From: Chlorella sorokiniana
Lineage: Eukaryota; Chlorophyta; Trebouxiophyceae; Chlorellales; Chlorellaceae
Direction of reading: 5' to 3'
DNA: 64,000 bases
Assembly (NCBI GenBank): GCA_025917655.1
Contig: CP084613.1
Coordinates: 186,001 to 250,000 of the forward strand
How positions within the stretch are numbered: position 1 is the first letter of the stretch; every line of letters begins with the position of its first letter. Shown piece by piece: positions 39,701 to 50,467 of this stretch. Position numbers and translations under genes: made by a program. The notes below the pieces were generated by a model. That model saw only the letters and a program-made list of their open reading frames with translations. It was not told where the DNA came from and searched no databases.

Positions 39701-39786
39701 GTCGCCGCGGGGAATCGAACCCCGAACTGGACGGGCCCGTTTGTGAAATCCACAACGTCCTGTGATAACCGTTTCACCACGGCGAC
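39701..39786 (-). tRNA. tRNA-His (GTG) with a 15-base intron
   Basis: The 7-base acceptor stem GTCGCCG/CGGCGAC pairs perfectly, as do the D stem GTGA/TCAC, anticodon stem GGACG/CGTCC and T arm CGGGG-TTCGATT-CCCCG. The space between the anticodon-stem strands is 22 bases instead of 7. Placing an intron in the standard position, one base 3' of the anticodon, leaves the loop TTGTGG...C with anticodon GTG. The additional G at position -1 of tRNA-His is added after transcription in eukaryotes and so need not be encoded. The gene is 24 bases beyond the ATPase stop codon, on the opposite strand. Confidence 0.9.
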
Positions 39787-39867
39787 CAGATCGTTATCGA
39801 GACAAAATTGAATAAATCACACAATATAATCTTGAAACTCGTGTTTTTCAACGTTCCGGCGCTTTTG
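39787..39867. other. AT-rich upstream flank of the tRNA gene
   Basis: Markedly AT-rich compared with its surroundings (runs such as AATAAATCACACAATATAA). It forms the 5' flank of the tRNA gene and borders the repeat cluster. Confidence 0.5.
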
Positions 39868-40118
39868 CGTAACCGGCGCCCTGCCTCCCCGCCTTCCTGT
39901 GTCTGCTGCCTCGCTGGCGGTGCTTTGGGTGTGCTCCCAGGCGCCCTCCGCTCCCCTACCGCCCTCTGCGCCCGATCCCCGGCTTGCGCCGGTGCTTACA
40001 GCCCTGCCCGCCCGCCCGCCTGCGATGCTTGGATGTTGTACTGGAGCTAGTGGGATGCACTGCTGTGTGTCCCCAGCGCGTTACCGCGCCTGGTCTCTGT
40101 AACAGTCAAGTCAAGTCA
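39868..40118 (+). repeat. dispersed 250-base repeat, copy A
   Basis: Begins GCGTAACCGGCGCCCTGCC and ends with TGTAACAGTCAAGTCAAGTC. Nearly identical to the copy starting at 41108. Pyrimidine-rich on the plus strand, with no convincing coding capacity and no recognisable Pol III A/B boxes. Confidence 0.85.
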
Positions 40119-41107
40119 CGCTTTTGTGACGTTCATCCATCTTTGCTAGAGTCGCCTGTCGCTGCAGGCCCCGTGCGGCCCTCCCCGCCCCTCAGGGGCC
40201 CTCCTGGGGCAACACTCTGGGCTTGGGGGCCCCAGAGCGAGTGGCCGCGAACATCGCGTGGCTGCCTCGGCGCAGGGCGGGGTGCCGGGTGCAGACCCCG
40301 CGATTCGGCGACTACGTACCCCGAGGCGGCTTCTGGAGCGCGGGCGGGCCCCGCGTGGGCCGGGCGTGCAGCGCGGCCCTTTGCGGGATGGCTGGCAGCC
40401 CGCGGGCCAGCTCCGGCTCCTGGCCCCTGTATTTCGCTGCTTGCCGCGGCGACCGGCTTTTTCCACGCGGACTGAGCCAGCTCCAGCCGCGCACGTGCTC
40501 CTCCTCCCCATCCCCAGATCGGCCCCTGGCAGCCAACCTCCCCTCCTTCGGACCGTCTCGCTGACTGGTGGGCTGTCGTGCATGGTGGCTGTTGGGCGCA
40601 GCCCCAACCTGCCTTGCTGCGGCAGCCTGGCGGCACCCAGCCAGCGGCAACCAGGCAGCAGCGGTCCGCCCAGCCAACACCCTGCCCTTCCCAGGCTTTC
40701 CCCTGTTTTATCCCTCTTGACACCCAGTTCCCTACCCCACGCTTACAAACTGCCGGGCTCCTCTCGCCCCCGCCTCGTGTGCGGCGCCCAACCCGCCTGT
40801 CTGGCCGCCTCCCGGCTCCTGTGCCGGGCGGGCTTGGCTCTCGCTTTTGGTGGCGGCGTGCCTCGCACGGGCCCTTCCCCTGGCCATCCCTGTCTGACCC
40901 GCTGCATGACGCTTCAGTGTCCCCTGGCTGCCCTGTGTCGTTTCCGCCCGCCCGTCTGGCCGCCTCTCGGCTACTGTGCCGGGGCGGGTTGCGCCGCTTG
41001 GCTGTCAGCGGCCTGCTGCTGCCTTGCTGCGGGGCCCTGCCTTCCCCCTTTCCATCCCCATTCTGACCCGTGCTGGCGGCCCTGCGGTGGCGTGCGATGG
41101 TGCCCGC
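40119..41107. other. unique segment between repeat copies A and B
   Basis: About 990 bases enclosed by two direct repeat copies. It contains its own internal duplication (TCTGGCCGCCTC blocks at about 40798 and 40956, each followed by CGGCT and TGTGCCGGG). Long minus-strand open frames here are compositional. The direct-repeat arrangement could be a short non-autonomous element with terminal repeats or a plain segmental duplication. I cannot decide from sequence alone. Confidence 0.5.
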
Positions 41108-41364
41108 ATGCGTAACCGGCGCCCTGCCTCCCCGCCTTCCTGTGTCTGCTGCTTCGCTGGCGGCGCTTTGGGTGTGCTCCCAGGCGCCCTCCGCTCCCCT
41201 ACCGCCCTCTGCGCCCGATCCCCGGCTTGAACCGGTGCCTACAACCCTGCCCGCCCGCCCGCCTGCGATGCTTAGATGTTGTACTGGAGCTAGTGGGATG
41301 CACAACTGTGTGTCCCCAGCGCGTTACCGCGCATGGTCTCTGTAACAGTCAAGTCAAGTCAAGT
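41108..41364 (+). repeat. dispersed 250-base repeat, copy B
   Basis: Direct, nearly identical copy of the repeat at 39868, with the same start (GCGTAACCGGCGCC) and the same (AAGTC)n end, here extended by one unit and followed by a T run. Confidence 0.85.
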
Positions 41365-41379
41365 CGCTTTTTTTTTTTC

Positions 41380-41595
41380 TTCCTGTCTCTGCTGCTCCGC
41401 TGGCGGCGCATTGGGTGTGCTCTCAGGTACCCTCTGCTCGCCTGACGCCCTCTGCGCCCGATCCCCTGCTAGCGCGGGTGCTCGCATCCCGCCCACCCGC
41501 CTGCCAGCGTGTGTGGCTACCGTCACCAGAGCTAGTGCGATGCCTGATGGGCGTCCCCAGCCCGTTACCGCGAATGGTCTCTGTCAGAGTAACTC
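41380..41595 (+). repeat. dispersed 250-base repeat, diverged copy C
   Basis: Older copy in the same orientation, directly downstream of copy B. It shares TCTGCTGCTCCGCTGGCGGCG, the CTCTGCGCCCGATCCCC block, GAGCTAGTG and the GGTCTCTGT end, with many substitutions between. Confidence 0.8.
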
Positions 41596-41986
41596 ACACA
41601 GCCGTGGGCATTTGCGCCACCGTATGTTGGCACTCAACCTCCATCCTGAGCAGCCCTTCCACAATTTTGACCAGCGACTATGAGATTGCGAACTGACACA
41701 TCTTCCGGTGGCCGTGATTGACGATGCATACTTCTGACATTGCACACCAAAACCCAATAATGCTTTGCTGCACATCTTTCTCCGTTTGAGTGAGTCCGAC
41801 ACTGTTACAGAGCCCCTTTGCGATGATGGTCAAGTGCGGACCAAGGCGCAGGCGCAACGCCGCTATGCAGCGGCCCCATTACTAGCACCATCCTCGGGCC
41901 CCCGCTCTGCTGCACGCCGCCGTAATTCTGGAGCAGCCACGCCTCCCGTCGCTGCTGCTTGGCGCGGCGCGCGCGCCGCGAGCGCG
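41596..41986. other. 3' intergenic region
   Basis: Between the repeat cluster and the presumed stop of the palmitoyltransferase gene. Less GC-rich than the neighbours in its first half; no gene seen. Confidence 0.4.
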
Positions 41987-44900
41987 TCACGTGCGGTGTC
42001 CCAGCGGCGTAGCAGCGATGTGGCGCTGATGGCGGGGGCTGCCAGCCGTTGGACTGCGGGGGCCCCTGCCGCCGCCGCCGCTCTCCTCCTCTGCTGATGT
42101 GTTTGCGCTGCTGCCGTGGTGCTGGGGTCGCTGCCGCTGCACGTAGAGGGAGTACCAGTCTGGCCGTGCCGCGCTCCAAAACTGCAAAACAGGTTGTGAT
42201 CACACAAAAGGCAGCATGCATGGAGGCAGAGGACACAATGGGCAGCGTTCCTGGAGCAAGACCCCCCGGGGCACCCCACACAGCCACGGCAGCCGTCGTT
42301 GCCGCCGCCAGCCGAGCCAGTCGCAACATCCCCAGCGGGCAGCGCTGCCTGCCGCAAACCCATTGTCCCCGGCTTGACAGCCACACACAGGCGGCCGCCC
42401 ACCGTGGCACAGTTGGCCAGGGGTCCCTCGTCAAACGGGTTGCGGAAGGAGCGGTCGGCTGCCTGCAGATAGCCGTACCTGCAACACACACAGGATGCCG
42501 AGCGAGTGTAAAGATTAAAAACAATGCATAAAAAGGGATACACATCCCAAACGCACTGTACAGGCACGAGCATCGTTTGAAAAGGTTGTTTGGTGGAGAG
42601 GCACGGAACAAAGGGCCGCACAACCGCTGCCCTGGCGCACCTGCCGCGCAGCAGCAGCTCGTTGGTGGTGAGGTTGGCGGCGGCGCACAGCGCTTGGCGG
42701 AGCAGCAGGAAGGAGGTGCCGCAGAAGATGGCGCACTGCGGAAGCGGGGCGGGCAAGGTGGGGAAAGAGTGTGTGTGCATCTCCCCTCCCGCCACGCGTG
42801 CCATGCATCAACACAAAGAACAAACAGGCAAAAAGTCATAATGAATAAAAGAGGGCCTCACCACAACGATGCACGTCAGCAGGGTGCCGGGGTAGAGGCG
42901 GGCCAGGGCGCCAAAGCGGGCCAGCGTGGCCAGCGTGCCGGGCAGCGCCCGCGTGTGCAGCACCTGCGCCGCCGTCACCCTGCACTCGCAATGGGGGGGC
43001 GCGGGTGGCGAGCAGGACAGGGGTGGAGGCATGGATGCTAAGGGCGGAGCGTGGCCATGGCCAGAGGTAGGGTGCTGGTGGCCGCAGATTGAGTCACAGC
43101 TTCCAGGACGAGCTCTCAGCTGTCGGCCTGCGCAACTCGCAGGGAAAAGGCCCACACAGGCCCGCTGTTGTGATACCCCCAACCCCACCCCAACCCCCTG
43201 CCCCCTGCGGCTCACCGCCGCCAGAAGCGTGCCGCCAGTCGCAACCACAGCACCTCGCCGGCCCATAGCGTGGCCAGGTATGCGAGGAAGGCGCGGCGGT
43301 TGCCCTCCCCCACGCAGTTGGATACCACGGGGCAGTGGTGGTCAAACTCGGACACGCACCTGCGGGGGAGGGGAGGTGGAGGGAGGGAAGGTGGAGTGCC
43401 GGGGGAAAGGTGGAGTGAGGAATGCAACGGCAAGTGGTGGAGGGGAGGGGAGGTGGAGGGAGGCGGGGGAAAGGTGAAGGGAGGAATGCAACAGAAAGTG
43501 GTGGAGGGGAGAGAGGGTGGGAGGGGTGATGAAAGAGGCGGCTGACTCGGGGTGGCAGGGGAGAGTGAGAGGGTAATGGGGGTATGAGGGGGCGGCTTGG
43601 CCCCAGGCAGCCCACCCCTTGCTTGCCTGTCGCAAGTGCTGCAGTGCTTGCTGCGGATGGGCTTGTAGATGTTGCAGGTGTAGCACCAGCCGGGGTTCTG
43701 CAGTGCGGTGGGGTGGGGTGTGTAAAACAAATGGGTGAGGAAAGGGTGGAGCTCCAGTGGTCGGCGACCAGACCTCCTCCAGAGGAGCCAAGGCAGCAAG
43801 CGCGATGCACGGAGCTGCCAAACGCAAAGCAGCAGTTGCTAGGAGACGGGTCCTAGCTGGCTCATGGGGGTCGGTCCGCCCCACACCGTCCCATACCCCC
43901 CGTCTGCACCTGCGCCGCCAGCATGGCGCGCTGCGCAGGCGCCAGCGGCTGCGGCTGCCCTTGCGGCTCCAGGTAGCCTGGATCCAGCCGGAAGGTCCTG
44001 CAGCGTCCGCACAGCAACCATTCAGCACGCAACGAAGCATGCCAGGGAGGAAGCAGGAGGCAGGGCAGCTGGCACGGCCCCGCAGGGCCAAGCTGCCGGC
44101 GAGGAGCGGGCAGGCAAGGCCTGGGCGGAACGCGGGCACACACACGCAAGTTGGGCAAAGTATCTGGAGCACGCATGGGACTGCGCGGAAGCGGCCGCTG
44201 CTGCCACCTGAGGTGCAGGAACATGAAGGCCGGAATGAGCGCGGTGAGCGCCAGGCACTGCCAGGGATGATCTGTGAGCCACGGCCGCAACTGCATGTGT
44301 GGGGGGGGGAGGGGGGCAGGAGAGGTTGGCTGGGCAGGTGGGACATGAAGAAAGCGGCTGCGCATGCGTGCTGACAGCGATTGGCCAAAGGGACGCCTCC
44401 AAACTGGCGCAGCATGCCACGCCTGACCGACCACATCCCACCACATCCCGCCCCTCCTTTCCGTGCTGCTTTCAACCACACATCCCAGGCTGGGCCTTGC
44501 ACGCCGGCGCCCTCGCCCTGTATCTTCGCCCCCTGGAAATCCCCCAAACTATCCCCCCCAACTACTCCCCAAACCGCCTCACTTGAAGGAAAAAGACACC
44601 GGCCGCCAGCACCTCCAGGCTGGCCACCAACGCCGCAGGCAGCCGAGAGAAGGGGATGAGCGGCGGCGGGATGCCGGCGCCTGCGTGGGGGGGCGGGCGG
44701 GCGGGGCGGGGGCATGGAACTGCGGTCAGATCGAGAGTTTGATGCAAAGTGCTACGACACTCCTCCAGATTCTTCATTCAGCAGTCATAGCCATCGAGAT
44801 TCCTCTGCTGCGTGAGGTGGTTGTCAAAACACCGAGAGTGCGGCAGCATTCTGCCGCTTCTGCTGGCATCCCGTCCCTCCCCGCCTGCATTTGTGCACCA

Positions 44901-45860
44901 CCACCCTCCCTGCCTGCCCTTGTGCACCTCCCCTTCCCTCTTGCTTGCCTTTGTGCACCACCACATAGGTGCCCAGCACCATGCCCGCAGGGGCCAGGCA
45001 GAGGGCGGCCCAGAAGGGCACCAAGCCCGACCACAGCGCCAGGCTGGCAAGGGAGAGGTATGCGGGGGCCACAGGACGTCCATGTGGCGGCCGTACGCTC
45101 GGCGATACCTGCCAGGAGGAAGGGGGGGAATAAGTGCTCAATGCACAATCTGACTCATGACAAGCGAGAAAATCTTTTGTGTTGGTCGGGTCCCAACACA
45201 GACAGGTTGGAAGGTACAGGAATGATAACAATAACAATGAACTCACAGCTCCAGGCAGCCGTCCCGCTCCTCCTCCTCCGCAATCAGAAGCAGCGCCGTC
45301 TCCTCGTCGCCGGCAGGCGCCGCCCGCCGCCGCCGGGAGCCTGCAGCGCGCTGCTTGCGCTGCCTGCGCCGCCGGCCCCCAACAGCCCGGGGCCACCCCT
45401 GCAGGCACTGCCAGCGCCGCCGCGGGGCCCATGGGCGGCACCGCGCCGCTGCGCATGGCCCACTGCAGCTGCATGGCGCGCTGCACCACCTCGCTGGGGA
45501 TCGCTTCGTCGGAGCCGGCCGCGATTGCCGCCGCTGTCTGGCGCAGCTGGTCGGGCGGCAGGCCCATCTTGGCGCTCACCTGCTGCAGCAGCTCGCCGTG
45601 CTGGCCGGAGGCCAGCGCTGCCATGGCCTGCTGCATGGCTGCAGCGTGCTCCGGCGGCAGGGCAGCCAGGCCAGAGTGCGGCGGTGGCGGGCCGGGAGCG
45701 CCGCCGGCGTGCGGGGCCGACGTCGAGGCGCCATCTCCATCAGGTGTGATCTCGCTGGTTGTGGCAGAGTTCCTGGGATTTCCAGACGCCTCCGACAGCT
45801 GCACAGCGCAGGAGCGGACGCTGGAGGAGCAAGGCCAGATGTGATCGCCCAAGGAGGCAT
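41987..45860 (-). CDS. DHHC-type protein S-acyltransferase
   Basis: Attaches palmitate to cysteines of membrane proteins. Core signatures in order: DPGYLEPQGQ (TDPG-like), NPGWCYTCNIYKPIRSKHCS then an exon with FDHHCPVVSNCVGEGNRR holding the catalytic DHHC, TM segments (FLAYLATLWAGEVLW; LARLYPGTLLTCIVV; FCGTSFLLLRQAL), the TTxE motif NLTTNELLLRGRYGY, and NPFDEGPLANCAT spliced (donor near 42402) to FWSAARPDWYSLY. Before the DHHC domain are hydrophobic segments SLASLALWSGLVPFWAALCL, LVASLEVLAAGVFFLQV and QCLALTALIPAFMFL. The N-terminal part (about 45700-45450) is helical and Met/Gln-rich (LLQQVSAKMGLPPDQLRQTA), like STI1-type chaperone modules, which is unusual for this family. The start is unsure: ATG 45860 needs one missing base soon after, while ATG 45636 does not. 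Confidence 0.85.
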
Positions 45861-46191
45861 CCCAGGCGGCCGTTTGCAAACGTCATCAGGCGCTAGATCA
45901 CCTTATCAAAGCCTGCGGGTGCCTTTGGGCCCCTGGCTTTGTTGGGCCGAGGGGGCAGCGAAGGCCGCATGACCTACGCTGCAACTGCGACCTGGCTGTT
46001 TTGTTGTGGATCACCGTTGGTTAGGCTGGTGCGTGACAGCGCCGACATGCGGCTGTTCAAAGTTGCATGATCTGACCTGGTTCCACTGAGGACTGCCTAG
46101 TGCATGTGATTTCGCACGCCATTGCCCGTTTCTTCTGTCAATTGGAATTCTTGTGCAACTCATCTTCGTGGTCTGAGCACTTGCAATCACG
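45861..46191. promoter_or_regulatory. divergent promoter region
   Basis: 331 bases between the start regions of the palmitoyltransferase (-) and the plastid membrane protein (+). Moderately AT-richer toward 46000-46190. No specific element identified. Confidence 0.45.
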
Positions 46192-46932
46192 ATGGCCGCT
46201 TCCTCCGCACTCCTGGCCCCTGCGGCGCTGGCTGGGCGGGCATTTGCTGGCTGCTCCAACAAATCTATGCCATCGAAGGCATATTTCACTGGTACAACCA
46301 CTTTAGCAGCAGTCAAGCGCCCCCGGCACTCCGCTCACAGCCAGCGCCAGCAGCTGACCCAGCGGACGCTCATTTGCCGTGCCGAGAGCAACGACGAGGA
46401 CACCAAGCAGCAGTCTGGCGAGCAGAGCGGCGCATCTCCCGCAAGCAGCAGCAACTCTCCCACACCAGCGCCGCCGCCGAAGCGGGCAGAGGACCCTTCG
46501 ATCGCCAAGGGGCAGCGCACAGCAATCATTACTGGAGCCATCTCAATCATATTCGGGGTGAGCATATGGCCAACACCTTCCATGCATGATGTCGGCTTTG
46601 TTGCGGCGTTGGCCCTCTCTGCTCCGCCGGTGCCGGGCTCGGCCTGCGCATGGCCGTGCGGCAGGCATGTGGCAGGCTTGGGCACGTGCCGGACAGCCCT
46701 CCCCCTGCCTGAGTTTTTCAGCACTGACGCTGAATCCAGACGCCCACGCAATTCGTCTATCCAGCTTTCTATCCCCTGGCCCCCCTCCCCCGTCACACCC
46801 TTACACCAACACCCTCTTCCTGCCACACCCCCACCCCCCAACCCCCAGGTCATCTACCTAGCCCTCGTTTCCTTCCTGGACATGCGTGGCGGCGAGATGC
46901 TGCCGCCCCCGCCAGAGGCTTTTGGCCCGTAG
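46192..46932 (+). CDS. small plastid-targeted single-helix membrane protein
   Basis: Two exons, 46192-46557 and 46849-46932, join cleanly at IIFG|VIYLAL to give 149 residues. The N-terminus (MAASSALLAPAALAGRAF and a Ser/Thr/Arg-rich stretch to about residue 63) looks like a chloroplast transit peptide. A low-complexity Ser/Pro/Gln linker follows. The conserved part is KGQRTAIITGAISIIFG continuing VIYLALVSFLDMRGGEMLPP to the end, that is, one membrane helix and a short soluble C-terminus. I recall the same layout in short uncharacterised plant and algal plastid proteins. No function can be inferred. No frame slip is evident. Confidence 0.85.
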   Translation: MAASSALLAPAALAGRAFAGCSNKSMPSKAYFTGTTTLAAVKRPRHSAHSQRQQLTQRTLICRAESNDEDTKQQSGEQSGASPASSSNSPTPAPPPKRAEDPSIAKGQRTAIITGAISIIFGVSIWPTPSMHDVGFVAALALSAPPVPGSACAWPCGRHVAGLGTCRTALPLPEFFSTDAESRRPRNSSIQLSIPWPPSPVTPLHQHPLPATPPPPNPQVIYLALVSFLDMRGGEMLPPPPEAFGP

Positions 46933-47724
46933 GCACAGGCAATGCCGCCGGCGGCCGTGCTTCCGACCAGCAGCGGCAGCACCAGCAGCAGCATGAGAGA
47001 GCGAGGTGGCCAAGCACGGCTGGAGCCACTGACTGCATGGCTCTTGAGCGGTTTTTATATTCACGCATTCTACTGTGTTGGTTTTGTTTGTCATGAAATC
47101 ATCCGTTATGGTCCACCTTGCAGGAATGCTGCAGTTTCAAATGTCCTTGCGACACACTGATGTGATGCGCTGCAGCAGTGGGAGCGTGTGCCAGGGCCAG
47201 TCAGGCCTGCTGCAGCGGCCTACAGACCAACATGTTAGAGGGAGCTGTGAATGTACAGCAAAGGCGGGGCACAGTCCATGCTGGCCATGCATCGTCAGCT
47301 GATGGGCCAGGTGCACAGGCAGCACGCTGCAGCAGCGCACCCCGTAGCGCCGCCAGTTCAGCTACAACTGACGGGCGCGCATAAAAGCGCTGATCATGGT
47401 TTGCTGCTTGGTTCATCGGGAGTGGACACTCCTGCTGCCATCTGTACCTTCTGTGACGAGGGGCTGATACCGAGCACAGTCCAACCATCGGCTGGCACAC
47501 TTTCACCTGTCGAGGCAGTGCAGCCGTTTTCATTCCAAACAAGCACTTTTGAACCACAATATATCTTACCAACTGGGTGCTGAGGGCCGTCCTGCGACAG
47601 ACGACGATGCACAGCCACACCGCGCCAACAGCCGGCGGTGTGGCATCCTATAAACGTCGCCTAGCGGGAAACGAATGTGATCGAGCCTCTGTGCCGGCCC
47701 TGCGGCATCCTCCAATTTTCTGGC
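46933..47724. other. intergenic region
   Basis: About 790 bases between two same-strand genes. It holds AT-richer patches (47050-47110, 47540-47580). Open frames are short and lack protein-like features. No RNA gene or repeat was recognised. Confidence 0.45.
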
Positions 47725-49700
47725 ATGTCTCGATGCCTGCCAAGCGTGGCTCGCGGTTGCAGGCTCAGGAGGGCCCCGGCTCGTCCGATAGCCCCTGCCA
47801 GCAGCAGCAGCAGCGGCGAGAGGAGCGGCAGCGCCTGCTGCGGCGCCCGCGACGCCACGACGCGCAGCACCCGCCGCCGCCGCTTGCCAGCACACTGGAT
47901 GCCGTGGCGCAGCTGGAAGCCTTGACGGGCGGCGGCAGCAGCAGCGGCAGCGACAGCAGCAGCAGCAGCAAGGGCGAGCCCGCTCGGACGGCGGCGGGGC
48001 AGCCGTGGCTGTCGCCGCGCATGGCGCTGCTGGCGGCGGCCGCGCTGTGGGGCAGCTACACCGTCAGCGTGCGGCTGCTCTACTCGACCGCCGACCCTCC
48101 CGATGCCGCCGTCATCATGGCCTGCCGCGGCCTGCTGCAAGCCGCCGCCATGCTGGCAATATCCTCCTCCCTGCTGCCGCAGCAGGCAGAAGATCCCGCG
48201 GGAGGCAGCTCCAGCAGCAGCCTGTCGAGGCGGGGCAGCAGCGGCTGGAGGAGGGGCAGGCGCGGGGCCGGCAGCGTTGCTGCGCCAGCTGGTCTCTCTG
48301 GAGGCGCCGCCGCTGTGGCTGGCTGCCGCTGAGCTGGGGCTGTGGAACTATGCCGCCACCTCGCTGCAGGCAAGCTACATGCTGCCAGCCTGTGCCTCTG
48401 TGCTACTGTGCACGCTGTATGGCACATCTCGCATGGGTGGCCGGTGGCTGCAGCTGCTGCAGCTCTGCATGTGCCCTGCTGGCTGCACCCCGTCAACCCA
48501 GCGGGCCGGTTGCCGAGCTGGCGGCCAGACAGCCGGCGCATCTTTTGCCCCGCGTCTTTCCGCGCTTGCTCGGCTGCTGCGGGCCCGCCATGCGAAATGC
48601 CGCTGACCGCACGGCTTCCGCCGCCGCCGCCTCCCCCTCTGCTTCCCGCCGCAGACTCTTGGCCTGACTCTGACGAGCGCCACGCGGGCCAGCTTCCTCA
48701 TACAAGCAACCGTCATGCTGACCCCCTGCTGTCCACGCTGGCAGGCTACCGCCCGGCCGCCGCGTGTGGGCCGGCTGCGGCCTGGCCCTGGCCGGCACGC
48801 TGCTGGTCACCGCAGACGAAGCCGGGGCGGCGGCGGCGGCGCTGCGGGGCACCTGGGCGGTGACGGAGCCATCCTGGCGGCGGCACTGTTCTACTCCCTG
48901 GGGGTGGTGCGCCTGTCGGGCTACGCCCGCTCGCTGGAGCCTGCCCGCATCGCGGTCAGCAAGTCGCTGGTTCTGGGCGGCCTGGCGGCGGCGTCGCTGG
49001 CGTGGGTGGCGGCGGGCTGCGCGGCGCGCGGCGAGCCGCTGGGCGCGCTGTGGGGCGGCGTCGCGTCCGACCCGCGCTGCTGGGCCGCGCTGCTGTGGAG
49101 CGGGCTGGGGCCCGGCGCACTGGCCTCCTTCCTGCACGCCAAGGTGAGGCCCACAGCCGCGCCGCCGTGGGTGGTGCACCAACCTCCCGCTGCCACGCCC
49201 GCGCTGGGCATGCCAAGCCGAAGTCACGGCTGCTGGGTGTCCAGGCTGGCGCCGTGCAGCCGCCCTCCTTCCTGGCTGCCACACCTTGGTGGCTGCCTGC
49301 ATGCCGCGCATGGTAACAACCCCGCAGCATGGCACCATCGCCCTTTCCATCCTGCGCTGCCTGTCCCGCCTCACCCTCTGCTGCAACCACCCCTCCCCAC
49401 CCCACCCCCTCCCAACCGCAGGGCCAGAAGGACATTGCCCCTGCTGAGGCACAAGTCATCTTCTCCTCCAAGCCGCTGTGGGCGGTGGGCCTGGCCTGGC
49501 TGCTGCTGGGGGAGAGGAGCTGGGGCCCCTCACGTGGGCTGGCGGCGGTGCCCTGGTGGCCGCTGGCCTCCTGGCCAGCTCCGGCCAGCCGGCCCGGGGG
49601 CGGCTTCCGCTGCGGATGCGGGGGAGGAAAGTATGGGCCCGGAGCAGGCGCCGCAGCCGCAACCGGTGCTGGCGCGACGCGGCACAGGGGCCGCGCGTGA
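47725..49700 (+). CDS. EamA-type drug/metabolite transporter, probably plastid
   Basis: Ten-helix small-molecule transporter family, substrate unknown. The start chosen, ATG 47725, gives a transit-peptide-like MSRCLPSVARGCRLRRAP; a one-base slip then leads into the frame holding Ser-rich sequence and the first helix. Helices and family motifs: MALLAAAALWGSYTVSVRLL, AVIMACRGLLQAAAMLAI, LWLAAAELGLWNYAATSLQA, LTSATRASFLIQATVMLTPL, CGLALAGTLLVTADE, GDGAILAAALFYSLGVVRLS, AVSKSLVLGGLAAASLAWVA, APAEAQVIFSSKPLWAVGLA and WLLLGERSWGP, then GGGALVAAGLLA. The RASFLIQ and SSKPLWA segments are typical of plant and algal EamA proteins. Frame slips occur near 49530 and probably between 48230 and 48350. The C-terminus may end at 49700 or a few bases later in another frame. 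Confidence 0.82.
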
Positions 49701-49712
49701 TCGGCGATGAGG

Positions 49713-50467
49713 CGAGGCTGGCCGCCTGTCACCTGTGTACCAACCCAACGCAAGCATCAAACGAATGCATGAGCATAAACCTCATATGCCGGCAACGGAA
49801 CCTATTGTCCATGTCCCGCCCTGATATTGTTCCTATTCTGTGTCCCATTTCGTTCGTCCTTTGCCCTCTGGCCACAACCTTCAAGGCCTAATGTTTGGTG
49901 GGAGTGCAGCCTCCGTTCTCTCGGCTGCCTGTGCAGCGCAGCCGTTTTCCCGCGCAGCCCTCAGAACCCGCCAGTGCGGCGGTTGATATGAACCCCTTCG
50001 TGCCTGAACCCTCTGCGGCGCCGCCATGAACACCCCTTCCCAAAATGAACAAAGCTGTATTTGGGCCCTGCAGCTGCAGTGCTGAATTCGTCCTGGGTGA
50101 CATGTGACATGAGTGCATAGCCAGGGCACAGTCAAACACAAGTGTGGACAGGCTGGAAATATGACATGCATAGAGCAATGACTGCTGTGCCGCTGCAGCG
50201 CGGACGCATGGCCGCTGGGCGGCGCGGGAGGACGGTGCTGTGCTGGGCATGGTGCATCAAAAGCAGGGCGTCTCGTTGGTCACCCCCATACTGGCGACGC
50301 TACTTGTTTCGGATATACCCAGCAACAGGCGTATGTTACGGCTTTTTGGGAAGTTCACGTTCCGATCTCGAAGTCCTTGAGGCCGGCGAGCGTTGCAGCG
50401 GACGAAACACGAACTTTGAACCGTCCGGGTCGTTTGATACTCAAAGCGTCCTCAGCTGGCCGCCGCC
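49713..50467. other. intergenic region
   Basis: About 750 bases of mixed composition between two same-strand genes, with AT-richer patches near 49760-49870 and 50280-50350. I see no gene, repeat or RNA. Confidence 0.45.

Noticed and set aside
40133-41305. 390-codon open frame on the minus strand
   Set aside because: It spans repeat DNA of strongly biased composition, has Gly/Arg/Ala-rich sequence with no protein-like motif, and depends on the rarity of stops in GC-rich DNA.
39868-41364. Repeat pair A/B as a proven LTR element
   Set aside because: No primer-binding site, polypurine tract or coding domain is recognisable and a third copy adjoins B, so only a repeat cluster is claimed.
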